Shown: positions 1 through 5,131, numbered from the stretch's first letter. The stretch: DNA of 5,896 bases from Candidatus Woesearchaeota archaeon (GCA_018303645.1 JAGVXR010000071.1:1-5896); one strand, 5' to 3'. Made by a program: numbers and translations. The notes: generated from the letters alone by a model not told the origin.

Positions 1-715
1 TGGATGTGCATACATACCTTGCAATCCTTTTCTGCCTGTCAGCTATTTTCTCAAGCCTCAGAATGATATGCGAGTCATTGTGAAGCTGCCACGCATCCAA
101 TCCAAGCGATTTTGCAATTCTTGGGTTTTTCATCGCATTTTTTATAACCCTGTAGCCCAGAAAGAACAGCCTGTTCACATCAGTGTCCCTGTTTACTATG
201 CTGTCGTAATTGCACTGCCCCCTGCAGCACAAGATGCAGTCCTCCATCATAGCCCTTGTTATTACGTCCATGCGCCTTATCATGTTGGCAATGGATATCT
301 CATTTACATTGATCAGATTTTTTGCAGTTATCCTTGTTGAAGTCTGCTCCATTATCTCCAATCCCGATAGGTTCCTCATTATCTCTTTTATCCTCGGGAC
401 TTCCTTGCTGCCGCTCTCGAGCAGGATGGTGATTGTGTCGTAGCCGTTAAGGTAGGAGCTTACAATCTCTGACTTAAGAATGCCAAGGCTCTTGCCTTTA
501 GCCTCTATGCTTGTTTCTTTTGAGTCCTGCTTTTTTTCCTGCTGGTTTGCGCTTAAAACAAGCTCAAAGCCATCATCGCTTACAGAAATCAAGTCGCCTT
601 TTTTTAAATTATTTTTTTCAACCCAGCCTTTTGGCATTGACACAATGTAAGAGCCCTTGCCAAAGCTTATAAGTTTTCTGACATCGATATGAACCACCCT
701 TTTAATCAAAGCCAT
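1..715 (-). CDS. AbrB-domain / PhoU-domain regulator (partial, 3' end beyond the window)
   Basis: The reading frame is open for 238 codons from ATG at 715 down to the left edge, so the C-terminus is missing. Residues about 12-53 form a SpoVT/AbrB-like swapped-hairpin domain (GKGSYIVSMPKGWV, then NNLKKGDLISV), normally a DNA-binding or dimerisation module. From about residue 118 the protein is helical and PhoU-like: a VNRDTDVNRLFFLGYRVIKNAM stretch near 174-196 and LEKIADRQKRIARY near 221-234, matching the acidic, metal-binding helices of PhoU. Archaeal proteins with this arrangement are annotated as phosphate-uptake regulators; actual control of phosphate genes here is inference, since no pst genes are visible. 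An odd feature is four cysteines within nine residues (C160, C163, C164, C168) in the first PhoU helix. The ATG at 715 is chosen because it lies just upstream of the AbrB fold. The gene is transcribed divergently from the small-gene operon. Confidence 0.88.
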   Translation of the reverse strand, partial: MALIKRVVHIDVRKLISFGKGSYIVSMPKGWVEKNNLKKGDLISVSDDGFELVLSANQQEKKQDSKETSIEAKGKSLGILKSEIVSSYLNGYDTITILLESGSKEVPRIKEIMRNLSGLEIMEQTSTRITAKNLINVNEISIANMIRRMDVITRAMMEDCILCCRGQCNYDSIVNRDTDVNRLFFLGYRVIKNAMKNPRIAKSLGLDAWQLHNDSHIILRLEKIADRQKRIARYVCTS

Positions 716-829
716 GAGTGTTAAATGGTATATAAAGATTATTATGGAAAATTATAGATATTGTAGAATATATTGTGATATATATATAAATTCTTTTTTA
801 TATATTATATATGTTATATAGGATAATTA

Positions 830-838
830 TTTATATAA
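830..838 (+). promoter_or_regulatory. TATA box of the small-gene operon
   Basis: TTTATATAA matches the archaeal TATA consensus. Its centre at about 834 predicts transcription start near 860, a few bases before the Shine-Dalgarno-like GAGGGGTGAT at 861-870, so the transcript would have a very short leader. Confidence 0.6.
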
Positions 839-840
839 CC

Positions 841-854
841 TTAACAATTGTTAA
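841..854. promoter_or_regulatory. Perfect 14-bp palindrome, candidate operator
   Basis: TTAACAATTGTTAA is its own reverse complement. It begins two bases after the TATA box and ends before the predicted start of transcription, the classical place for a repressor that blocks RNA polymerase recruitment in archaea. The bound protein is unknown; the neighbouring AbrB-PhoU regulator is one possible candidate by position only. Confidence 0.5.
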
Positions 855-860
855 TGAAGT

Positions 861-870
861 GAGGGGTGAT
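861..870 (+). promoter_or_regulatory. Shine-Dalgarno sequence bearing on the start choice
   Basis: GAGGGGTGAT nearly matches the complement of the 16S rRNA 3' end. Read as GAGG at 861-864 it lies 4 nt before ATG 869; read as GGTGAT at 865-870 it lies 4 nt before GTG 875. The two candidate starts differ by two codons. Confidence 0.5.
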
Positions 871-1018
871 GCTAGTGTTTAAAAGAAGGCGCACTGATGA
901 AGAGGAAAGCGAAGACGACATCGGCATATATTCGAAAGGCATGAGGGAATCGTTGCTTGACGACGATGAGCTAAGTGCAGCAGAAGAGGCGTTTATGAGC
1001 GGCTATGAGGCTGCATGA
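869..1018 (+). CDS. Small acidic protein of unknown function (49 aa)
   Basis: ATG at 869 opens a 49-codon frame ending in TGA at 1016-1018. The product begins with a basic patch (FKRRR), followed by an acidic stretch (DEEESEDD) and a C-terminal helix-like segment with LLDDDELSAAEEAFMSGYEAA. I recognise no domain. Translation is supported by GAGGGGTGAT at 861-870, close to the anti-Shine-Dalgarno complement GGAGGTGAT. That pairing overlaps the ATG, so the in-frame GTG at 875, four bases after the match, may be the true start, giving 47 residues beginning MFKRRR. The stop overlaps the next gene's start as ATGA, pointing to translational coupling. The gene is credible from its ribosome binding site, overlap with a zinc ribbon and coherent composition, not from homology. 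Confidence 0.68.
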   Translation: MLVFKRRRTDEEESEDDIGIYSKGMRESLLDDDELSAAEEAFMSGYEAA

Positions 1019-1164
1019 CCAAAATGAGAAGAAACATGTGCATAAACTGCGGCACTTTCATAGTAAAAAGCGCGATAAGCGATCCTTACATGTGCAGGGA
1101 CTGCGAAAGGCTTTTGGAAGGCGCTGAGAGGGAAGAAAGGTACACCTATCTTGAAAATCATTAG
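1015..1164 (+). CDS. Small zinc-ribbon protein (49 aa)
   Basis: The ATG at 1015 overlaps the preceding stop by four bases (ATGA) and is preceded by GAGG at 1007-1010 with 4-nt spacing, so the start is well supported. The 49-residue product carries two CxxC knuckles, CINC (C9, C12) and CRDC (C27, C30), separated by 14 residues. This is the expected spacing of a zinc ribbon that binds one zinc ion through four cysteines. A charged helix-like tail follows (ERLLEGAEREERYTYLEN). Such mini zinc ribbons are common in archaea and usually contact nucleic acid or a protein partner; the partner here cannot be read from sequence. Tight packing with the acidic 49-aa protein and the 97-aa protein suggests that the three are made together. 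It is too short for many gene callers. No residue of the metal site is missing. Confidence 0.8.
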   Translation: MTKMRRNMCINCGTFIVKSAISDPYMCRDCERLLEGAEREERYTYLENH

Positions 1165-1169
1165 GTAAA

Positions 1170-1463
1170 ATGAAGCTGCACCAGCAATTTGACCTGAACC
1201 TGAAGGCATTAAAGCCGGATAATGTAAATGAAATACCTAAAGTAATAAATGAGCTGCCTGTCCTGGTTGAAAAGCTGGTTAAGGACCTGCTCAGGGAAGG
1301 CTACATTGTCATAGAGTCTTCTGCCCGCTACATGGGAGTGCCTCAAAGCATAACGATAATAAAGGACTTTACAGGCCCTTTTGTATTGAATTTCTCATCA
1401 AAGGTAATAGAAGACTTCAGGGCTTTTTCAAGAAAGCTTGGAGTTGAGAATCTGTTTGAGTGA
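1170..1463 (+). CDS. Conserved-looking protein of unknown function (97 aa)
   Basis: The frame starts at ATG 1170, only 5 nt after the zinc-ribbon stop, with a weak AGGT at 1163-1166 as its only Shine-Dalgarno candidate, so it is most likely the third gene of the operon. I do not recognise the family. The sequence looks like a compact soluble alpha/beta protein: a charged N-terminus, an amphipathic helix (LPVLVEKLVKDLLREG, about residues 29-44), a strand (YIVIESS, about 45-51), a second strand region (SITIIKDFTGPFVLNFS, about 60-76) and a C-terminal helix (KVIEDFRAFSRKLG, about 78-91). There is no signal peptide, membrane segment, cysteine cluster or obvious catalytic motif. A T-rich stretch follows the stop and merges into the next gene's promoter. 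Confidence 0.75.
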   Translation: MKLHQQFDLNLKALKPDNVNEIPKVINELPVLVEKLVKDLLREGYIVIESSARYMGVPQSITIIKDFTGPFVLNFSSKVIEDFRAFSRKLGVENLFE

Positions 1464-1486
1464 GGTTGTTTCTTAATATGTTAATA

Positions 1487-1495
1487 TTTTTAAAT
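1487..1495 (+). promoter_or_regulatory. TATA box of the methyltransferase-like gene
   Basis: TTTTTAAAT is centred 28 bp upstream of the ATG at 1519, so the predicted transcript starts at or next to the start codon. The absence of any Shine-Dalgarno sequence before this ATG fits a leaderless message. Confidence 0.6.
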
Positions 1496-1518
1496 TAATT
1501 GATATTCCTTTCACTAAA

Positions 1519-2310
1519 ATGTCTGTTGATTTAATTGCACAAAAGTTATTCTCCAAAATTAAGCATATTGGCGAATCAAGGCGTTTGGCTCGCGAGGAGG
1601 AAACCAAGTCAAAATCGATTGGAGAGGCTCTTGAAAAAAGATTGGAGGATGCTTACGGAGTCAGTTTTAGCTCAGAAGTTTACTCCCTTTGCTCATATTC
1701 TTCGAATGCACTCATTCCCTATGTTTCTTCGTTGCTTATGCTAGATATGCTTGACACTTGTTTCAATAAATCAGGTATAGAGTTGCCTCAAAATTTGTCT
1801 GCGCTTGATATTGGAACTGATGATTGGCACTATGTAAATGCGCTCTACTCATTTTTGAAGGTACGCTCAAAATCTGAAGAGGTACGCCTAGAGGGGATTG
1901 AGTTCTTTGGCTACAAGCATGAAGAAAGTGTTAAAAAAAGAGCAAATGGGCTTAAAAATGTGGTTTATATGACGGGTGATTTTTTTGAAATGGATGTTGA
2001 ACCCAGCTATGATATTGTTTTTGCTATGCATCCCTTAGCTATCCCAGAGGCTTACGAAAAGTGGGGCGTTCCATTTAGGCAGTTAAATGAATTTTGGGAA
2101 AGGGCAATGGGCATGGTAAAACCGGGAGGCATACTTTTTGGCTGCGGTTATTTGTGGAATGAAGGTGCATCTGCGCTTAACTCTTTTCCAAAAGAAGGAA
2201 GAATCTTACATACGCAGTATTATTCGCTTGCACAGGTAATACGCGGTATTGCTCCAGCAAGGCTCAAAAGTTTTCATGACAATGCAATTATGGTTGCAAG
2301 GAAGTTTTAA
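1519..2310 (+). CDS. Class I SAM-dependent methyltransferase-like protein (263 aa)
   Basis: The order of elements fits a Rossmann-fold methyltransferase. Motif I is at residues 95-103 (ALDIGTDDW). The second strand ends in an acidic residue (LEGIEFFGY, E128), the usual ribose contact. Motif III is near 147-159 (NVVYMTGDFFEMD, D154). YDIVFAMHPL at 164-173 sits where motif IV lies, and MVKPGGILFGCGY at 199-211 is the typical KPGG turn. The terminal strand is DNAIMVARKF. Motif I lacks the normal GxGxG glycines (GTDDW instead), so SAM binding may be altered or lost and activity is uncertain. The helical N-terminal 90 residues may recognise substrate. The substrate is unknown; the missing NPPY/DPPY motif argues against an amino-methylating DNA or RNA enzyme of that class. 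Codons look more T-ending than in gyrB, possibly indicating separate ancestry. It has its own promoter and is probably monocistronic. Confidence 0.72.
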   Translation: MSVDLIAQKLFSKIKHIGESRRLAREEETKSKSIGEALEKRLEDAYGVSFSSEVYSLCSYSSNALIPYVSSLLMLDMLDTCFNKSGIELPQNLSALDIGTDDWHYVNALYSFLKVRSKSEEVRLEGIEFFGYKHEESVKKRANGLKNVVYMTGDFFEMDVEPSYDIVFAMHPLAIPEAYEKWGVPFRQLNEFWERAMGMVKPGGILFGCGYLWNEGASALNSFPKEGRILHTQYYSLAQVIRGIAPARLKSFHDNAIMVARKF

Positions 2311-2341
2311 TTTGCATACCCTCAATTCCCTCAAATTCCAC

Positions 2342-2360
2342 CTTTATACGCCGTATAAAG
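2342..2360. repeat. Perfect 19-bp palindrome
   Basis: CTTTATACG and CGTATAAAG are exact reverse complements separated by a single C. With one central base it cannot form a normal RNA hairpin, so a dimeric protein-binding site is more likely. Each half contains a TATA-like TTTATAC. It lies 20 bp upstream of the promoter at 2380. Confidence 0.6.
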
Positions 2361-2379
2361 CCATTCTGGGAGCGAAAGA

Positions 2380-2387
2380 TTTATATA
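2380..2387 (+). promoter_or_regulatory. Strong archaeal TATA box with purine-rich BRE, orphan promoter
   Basis: TTTATATA is an ideal archaeal box, preceded by GCGAAAGA (2372-2379) in the position of the purine-rich BRE. It predicts transcription start near 2408-2412, but no protein-coding frame begins there. It may drive a non-coding RNA or a long gyrB leader. Confidence 0.55.
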
Positions 2388-2406
2388 GTTCAAGCATCTA
2401 AAAAAT

Positions 2407-2543
2407 AGTGTATTTGGGTGCTGTTTTATCGTCGAAAAATCGTTATTTTAATTATTTTCATATAAAAAAGATTTAGACAGAAAACTAGTAAAATTTAACA
2501 TTAAAATTTAAATAAAAATTCAATCACGTGCGACCCATACACT
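2407..2543 (+). ncRNA. Candidate structured non-coding RNA
   Basis: The expected 5' end of the transcript from the promoter at 2380 pairs with a downstream segment: AGTGTAT (2407-2413) with ATACACT (2537-2543), then GGGT (2416-2419) with ACCC (2533-2536), leaving a 2-nt bulge. Eleven base pairs bring the two ends together around an AT-rich interior. No known RNA family is recognised, and the box C/D and H/ACA signatures were not found. The call rests only on promoter placement and complementarity. Confidence 0.25.
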
Positions 2544-2581
2544 GCAAAGGCAAATAGGTGCCCCGCAATAAATGTCATTAT

Positions 2582-2623
2582 AGTAAAGGACACAAGTTTT
2601 TAGACATAAATATGTCCTTTACT
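2582..2623. repeat. Perfect 11-bp inverted repeat
   Basis: AGTAAAGGACA (2582-2592) is the exact reverse complement of TGTCCTTTACT (2613-2623), with a 20-nt loop. A shorter competing hairpin, GACATA-AA-TATGTC at 2603-2616, shares the right arm, so two mutually exclusive structures are possible. Confidence 0.6.
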
Positions 2624-2631
2624 TATTACGA

Positions 2632-2664
2632 ACAGACAACTATTGTATGAATATTTTTGTCTGT
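2632..2664. repeat. Perfect 8-bp inverted repeat
   Basis: ACAGACAA (2632-2639) pairs exactly with TTGTCTGT (2657-2664) around a 17-nt AT-rich loop. It follows the preceding inverted repeat by 8 bp. It could be a terminator-like or protein-binding element. Confidence 0.45.
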
Positions 2665-2727
2665 GAGTATAGTTAATGCATTTGCGCCGAGGGGGATTAT
2701 AAAGGAAAGTGGCTTCAACTTCAGAAT

Positions 2728-2766
2728 GCCGAGGCGCACAATATTTTGCCGAAGGCGGATTGAATT
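2728..2766 (+). repeat. Dispersed repeat, copy upstream of gyrB
   Basis: The blocks GCCGAG, CACAA, ATATT-like, CGAAG and GCGGATTGAATT occur here in order and recur in the same order on the minus strand at 4865-4824, with short gaps between blocks. The last 12 bases are identical. A shorter related piece, GCCGAGGGGGATTAT, lies at 2686-2700. The end of this copy runs directly into the gyrB TATA box. Confidence 0.55.
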
Positions 2767-2773
2767 TATTAAA
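2765..2773 (+). promoter_or_regulatory. TATA-like box of gyrB
   Basis: TTTATTAAA is centred 26 bp before ATG 2795, predicting a leaderless gyrB transcript. No Shine-Dalgarno sequence precedes the ATG, which agrees. Confidence 0.5.
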
Positions 2774-2794
2774 ACAATTCAAATAAAATTAAAA

Positions 2795-4798
2795 ATGGAA
2801 CAAACACAAGAGATTAAACAAGATGAAAATCAAAGCAGTTCAAGCTACGAAGCCAAAGACATCCAGGTTTTGGGGGGTTTAAGCGCGGTAAGAAAGCGCC
2901 CTGCAATGTACATCGGCAGCACAGATGCAAAAGGGCTGCATCATCTTGTGTATGAAGCTGTTGACAATTCAATTGATGAGGCTCTTGCAGGATTCTGCAA
3001 CAAAATCTCCGTCATAATTCATAAGGACGGCTTTGTAACGGTTGCTGACAACGGAAGGGGCATTCCTGTAGACATTCATCCTAAATTCAACAAGCCCGCT
3101 GTTGAAATAGTGATGACAAAGCTGCATGCAGGCGGAAAATTCGACAAGAAAGTCTACAAAGTGAGCGGCGGCCTGCACGGAGTCGGAATTTCTGTCACAA
3201 ACGCATTGTCAAAGGAATTGATTGTTGAAGTCAAAAGGAACGGCAAAATCTACCAGCAGAAATACCAGCATGGCAAGCCTGTTACAGAGCTAAAAATCAT
3301 AGGCGATGCTGATGCAAAGGAGACGAATGCGAGTGATTTGCCTGCGAGTTTGCGAGCAGGCTCGCAAACAGGTCGAAGCGAAACTCGCTCACAAGCCACA
3401 GGCACAACAGTGAGATTTCTTCCGGATGAAACGATATTCTCCACGACAGAATTCAGCTTCGAAATTTTATCAAGCAGGCTGAGGGAGCTTGCATTCCTGA
3501 ACAAGGGTGTCAGGATAATCATTGAGGATGAAAGAACTGAAAAGAAAAACGAGTTTCATTATGACGGCGGAATCATCTCATTTGTAGAGTACCTGAACAA
3601 AAACAAGAATGCTTTGCATAGCATAATCCATTTCCTCAAGGCAAAAAACGGCATCCAGTTTGAGTATGCCCTCCAGTATAATGACGGCTACCAGGAGAAT
3701 GTCTTTTCTTTTGCAAACACAATCAACACTTATGAGGGAGGCACTCATTTGATTGGATTCAAAACTGCATTGACAAGGGTTATGAACAACTACATCGAGA
3801 AGAACAAGATAAAGGGCATCAAGCTCTCAAGCGAGGATACAAGGGAGGGGTTAACAGCTGTTATTTCAATCAAGGTCCCAGAGCCCCAATTTGAGGGGCA
3901 GACAAAAACAAAGCTCGGAAATTCCGAGATAAAAGGATTGGCTGACAGCATTGTCAATGACACTCTCAGCTCCTGCCTTGAGGAGAACCCCCAGACAGCA
4001 AAGGCAATCATCTACAAGTGCGTCAATGCAGCGCATGCCAGGGAAGCAGCCCAGAAGGCAAGGGAATTGACAAGAAGGAAAGGCGCTTTAAACCACGGCT
4101 CATTGCCCGGCAAATTAGCGGATTGCAGCGAGGAAGAGCCGGAAAAATGCGAGCTGTTCATTGTAGAGGGAGATTCAGCAGGCGGCTCTGCAAAGCAGGG
4201 GCGCAACAGGGAATTTCAGGCTGTATTGCCTTTGAAAGGCAAGATACTCAATGTTGAAAAGGCAAGGCTGAACAAGATATTTGAAAATGAGGAAATAACA
4301 ACAATGATAACGGCCATAGGCACAAGCATAGGGGAGGAATTTGACATAACAAAGGCAAGATACCACAAGCTGGTTATAATGACAGATGCTGATGTCGACG
4401 GAAGCCACATAAGGACATTGCTGCTCACTTTCTTTTACAGGCATATGCAGCCGCTGATTGAGGCAGGCTATGTCTATATTGCGCAGCCTCCCCTGTACAA
4501 AGTGACAAAGGGCAAGATTTCAAAATATGTTTACAATGACGAGGAGCTGGAAAGGCTGCTGAAAGAGATTGGCAGGGAGGATTTAACATTGCAGCGCTAC
4601 AAGGGGCTTGGAGAAATGAATCCCCAGCAGCTGTGGGAAACCACGATGGACCAGGGCAACAGAACAATACTGCAGGTTACCCTGCAGGACGCTGTTGAGG
4701 CAGACAAGATGTTCACGCTGCTGATGGGAGATGCCGTAGAGCCGAGAAGAAAATTCATTGAACAGCACGCTAAAGAAGTAATAAATTTGGATGTTTGA
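2795..4798 (+). CDS. gyrB: DNA gyrase subunit B (667 aa) with an in-frame insertion
   Basis: GyrB supplies the ATPase and Toprim parts of the A2B2 gyrase that introduces negative supercoils. The GHKL ATPase is complete: YEAVDNSIDEAL with catalytic E54 and N58, DNGRGIP at 85-91, HAGGKFD at 111-117 and GLHGVG at 126-131. QTK at about 369-371 carries the transducer lysine K371. The Toprim domain has EGDSAGGSA starting at E458 and the metal-binding DADVD at 531-535, and PPLYKV and QRYKGLGEMN complete the C-terminal part. The length is that of short gyrases, without the large E. coli insertion. I start at ATG 2795 because homology begins soon after it, it has a leaderless promoter, and the upstream extension has a TTG start and non-homologous sequence. 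Residues 171-201 hold about 27 extra residues compared with E. coli, encoded by palindromic DNA. gyrA is not in the window. The family is bacterial in origin and spread to some archaea by transfer. Confidence 0.97.
   Translation: MEQTQEIKQDENQSSSSYEAKDIQVLGGLSAVRKRPAMYIGSTDAKGLHHLVYEAVDNSIDEALAGFCNKISVIIHKDGFVTVADNGRGIPVDIHPKFNKPAVEIVMTKLHAGGKFDKKVYKVSGGLHGVGISVTNALSKELIVEVKRNGKIYQQKYQHGKPVTELKIIGDADAKETNASDLPASLRAGSQTGRSETRSQATGTTVRFLPDETIFSTTEFSFEILSSRLRELAFLNKGVRIIIEDERTEKKNEFHYDGGIISFVEYLNKNKNALHSIIHFLKAKNGIQFEYALQYNDGYQENVFSFANTINTYEGGTHLIGFKTALTRVMNNYIEKNKIKGIKLSSEDTREGLTAVISIKVPEPQFEGQTKTKLGNSEIKGLADSIVNDTLSSCLEENPQTAKAIIYKCVNAAHAREAAQKARELTRRKGALNHGSLPGKLADCSEEEPEKCELFIVEGDSAGGSAKQGRNREFQAVLPLKGKILNVEKARLNKIFENEEITTMITAIGTSIGEEFDITKARYHKLVIMTDADVDGSHIRTLLLTFFYRHMQPLIEAGYVYIAQPPLYKVTKGKISKYVYNDEELERLLKEIGREDLTLQRYKGLGEMNPQQLWETTMDQGNRTILQVTLQDAVEADKMFTLLMGDAVEPRRKFIEQHAKEVINLDV
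3339..3404. repeat. Palindromic element inside gyrB
   Basis: Nested inverted repeats fill this coding stretch: GTTTGCGAG (3348-3356) with CTCGCAAAC (3361-3369) around a CAGG loop, GCGAGTTT (3344-3351) with AAACTCGC (3381-3388), and outer ends TGCCTG (3339-3344) with CAGGCA (3399-3404). It encodes a low-complexity polar segment with no counterpart in the E. coli protein, between the strands before and after the conserved TGT-VRF turn. Confidence 0.65.
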
Positions 4799-4823
4799 AA
4801 AGATTTATTGCGTAATTTCTGAT

Positions 4824-4865
4824 AATTCAATCCGCTCACTTCGTTCGCAATATCTTGTGCTCGGC
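4824..4865 (-). repeat. Dispersed repeat, inverted copy downstream of gyrB
   Basis: Read on the minus strand this gives GCCGAG, CACAA, GATATT, CGAAG and GCGGATTGAATT, the same order of blocks as 2728-2766 upstream of gyrB. The two copies therefore bracket the gene in opposite orientation. The plus strand contains CGCTCACTTCGTTCGC, a near-palindromic motif. Confidence 0.55.
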
Positions 4866-4888
4866 GGCAAAGGCAGGTAATGTTTTTG

Positions 4889-4942
4889 TGATTGTGTTCC
4901 TTCAGCAGCCTCTCCGCCTCGCCTATTTATTTAACACAATCA
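4889..4942. repeat. Perfect 10-bp inverted repeat
   Basis: TGATTGTGTT (4889-4898) is the exact reverse complement of AACACAATCA (4933-4942), enclosing 34 bp. It may be a hairpin or the ends of a small eroded element. Confidence 0.5.
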
Positions 4943-4975
4943 GGCGAACTTTCCTGGGCTGGTACCTGAACGCGA

Positions 4976-4997
4976 GCGTGCGAGCGTTCTCGCACGC
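4976..4997. repeat. Perfect 9-bp palindrome with 4-nt loop
   Basis: GCGTGCGAG (4976-4984) pairs with CTCGCACGC (4989-4997) around CGTT. The architecture (9-bp arms, 4-nt loop) and the core TGCGAG-n4-CTCGCA match the palindrome inside gyrB at 3348-3369. An overlapping alternative hairpin, GAACGC (4969-4973 region) with GCGTTC (4984-4989), also exists. Confidence 0.6.
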
Positions 4998-5095
4998 ATA
5001 TCTCCCTTTCCACATAAGCAGATGCTGGGAAGCGACGTATTTTTTGATTTTCATAGTCTATTTAATGAGCATAAATAAAAATTGAAACATAAACA

Positions 5096-5104
5096 TTTAT
5101 AAAT
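5096..5104 (+). promoter_or_regulatory. TATA box of the eS1 gene
   Basis: TTTATAAAT is centred about 32 bp before ATG 5132 and is preceded by A-rich BRE-like sequence. It predicts a leader of about 5 nt. Confidence 0.65.
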
Positions 5105-5131
5105 CGCCATATTTTCCTAGACTCGAATAAA

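Larger units (their letters stand above)
716..868. promoter_or_regulatory. Divergent AT-rich promoter region
   Basis: This 153-bp region separates two divergently transcribed units and is almost entirely A and T, with long alternating TA stretches around 778-838. It holds a rightward TATA box and palindrome, listed separately, and leftward TATA-like sequences: CTTTATATA on the minus strand at 737-729, only about 18 nt from the ATG at 715, and a weaker ATCTATAAT at 760-752, which would give a leader of about 14 nt. No ORF of note lies here. Confidence 0.6.
2311..2794. other. 484-bp intergenic region without a credible gene
   Basis: No ORF here has a plausible start and length. The region contains a perfect 19-bp palindrome (2342-2360), a strong promoter (2380-2387), a stretch whose predicted 5' end is complementary to sequence 120 bp downstream (2407-2543), two perfect inverted repeats (2582-2623 and 2632-2664), a GC-rich repeat (2728-2766) and the TATA-like box of gyrB (2765-2773). 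The density of structure suggests regulatory or RNA content rather than empty spacer. Confidence 0.6.
4799..5131. other. 333-bp intergenic region rich in inverted repeats
   Basis: No credible gene is present. AAGATTTATTGCG (4800-4812), right after the gyrB stop, pairs imperfectly with CGCAATATCTT (4846-4856) and may form a 3'-end structure. Then come the inverted copy of the gyrB-flanking repeat (4824-4865), a 10-bp inverted repeat (4889-4942) and a 9-bp palindrome (4976-4997). The last 90 bases return to AT-rich promoter sequence for eS1. The middle is clearly more GC-rich than other spacers in the window, so an eroded mobile or repetitive element is possible. Confidence 0.55.

Noticed and set aside
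68..443. Two plus-strand frames of 90 and 77 codons
   Set aside because: They lie opposite the well-supported AbrB-PhoU gene and show no protein-like character or start signals.
1003..1209. 68-codon minus-strand frame
   Set aside because: It overlaps the zinc-ribbon and 97-aa genes, which have better start signals and a coherent operon layout.
2418..2465. 15-codon GTG-initiated frame just after the orphan promoter
   Set aside because: Very short, hydrophobic by base composition, with no Shine-Dalgarno sequence.
2657..2794. Extension of the gyrB frame by 46 codons to a TTG start
   Set aside because: The extension has no GyrB homology, passes through a repeat and the likely TATA box, and ATG 2795 is at leaderless distance from that box.
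2311..2794. CRISPR array
   Set aside because: The repeats are inverted and irregular; there is no regularly spaced direct repeat.
4824..4927. Minus-strand frame without ATG encoding a helix-like stretch (AERLLKEHNHKNIT) downstream of gyrB
   Set aside because: It could be a relic of a gene, but it is short, overlaps the repeat copy, and continues into a shadow frame of gyrB; not enough to call a pseudogene.
4855..5085. 76-codon plus-strand frame after gyrB
   Set aside because: It runs through several inverted repeats, has no ribosome binding site or promoter at its start, and its product resembles no domain.
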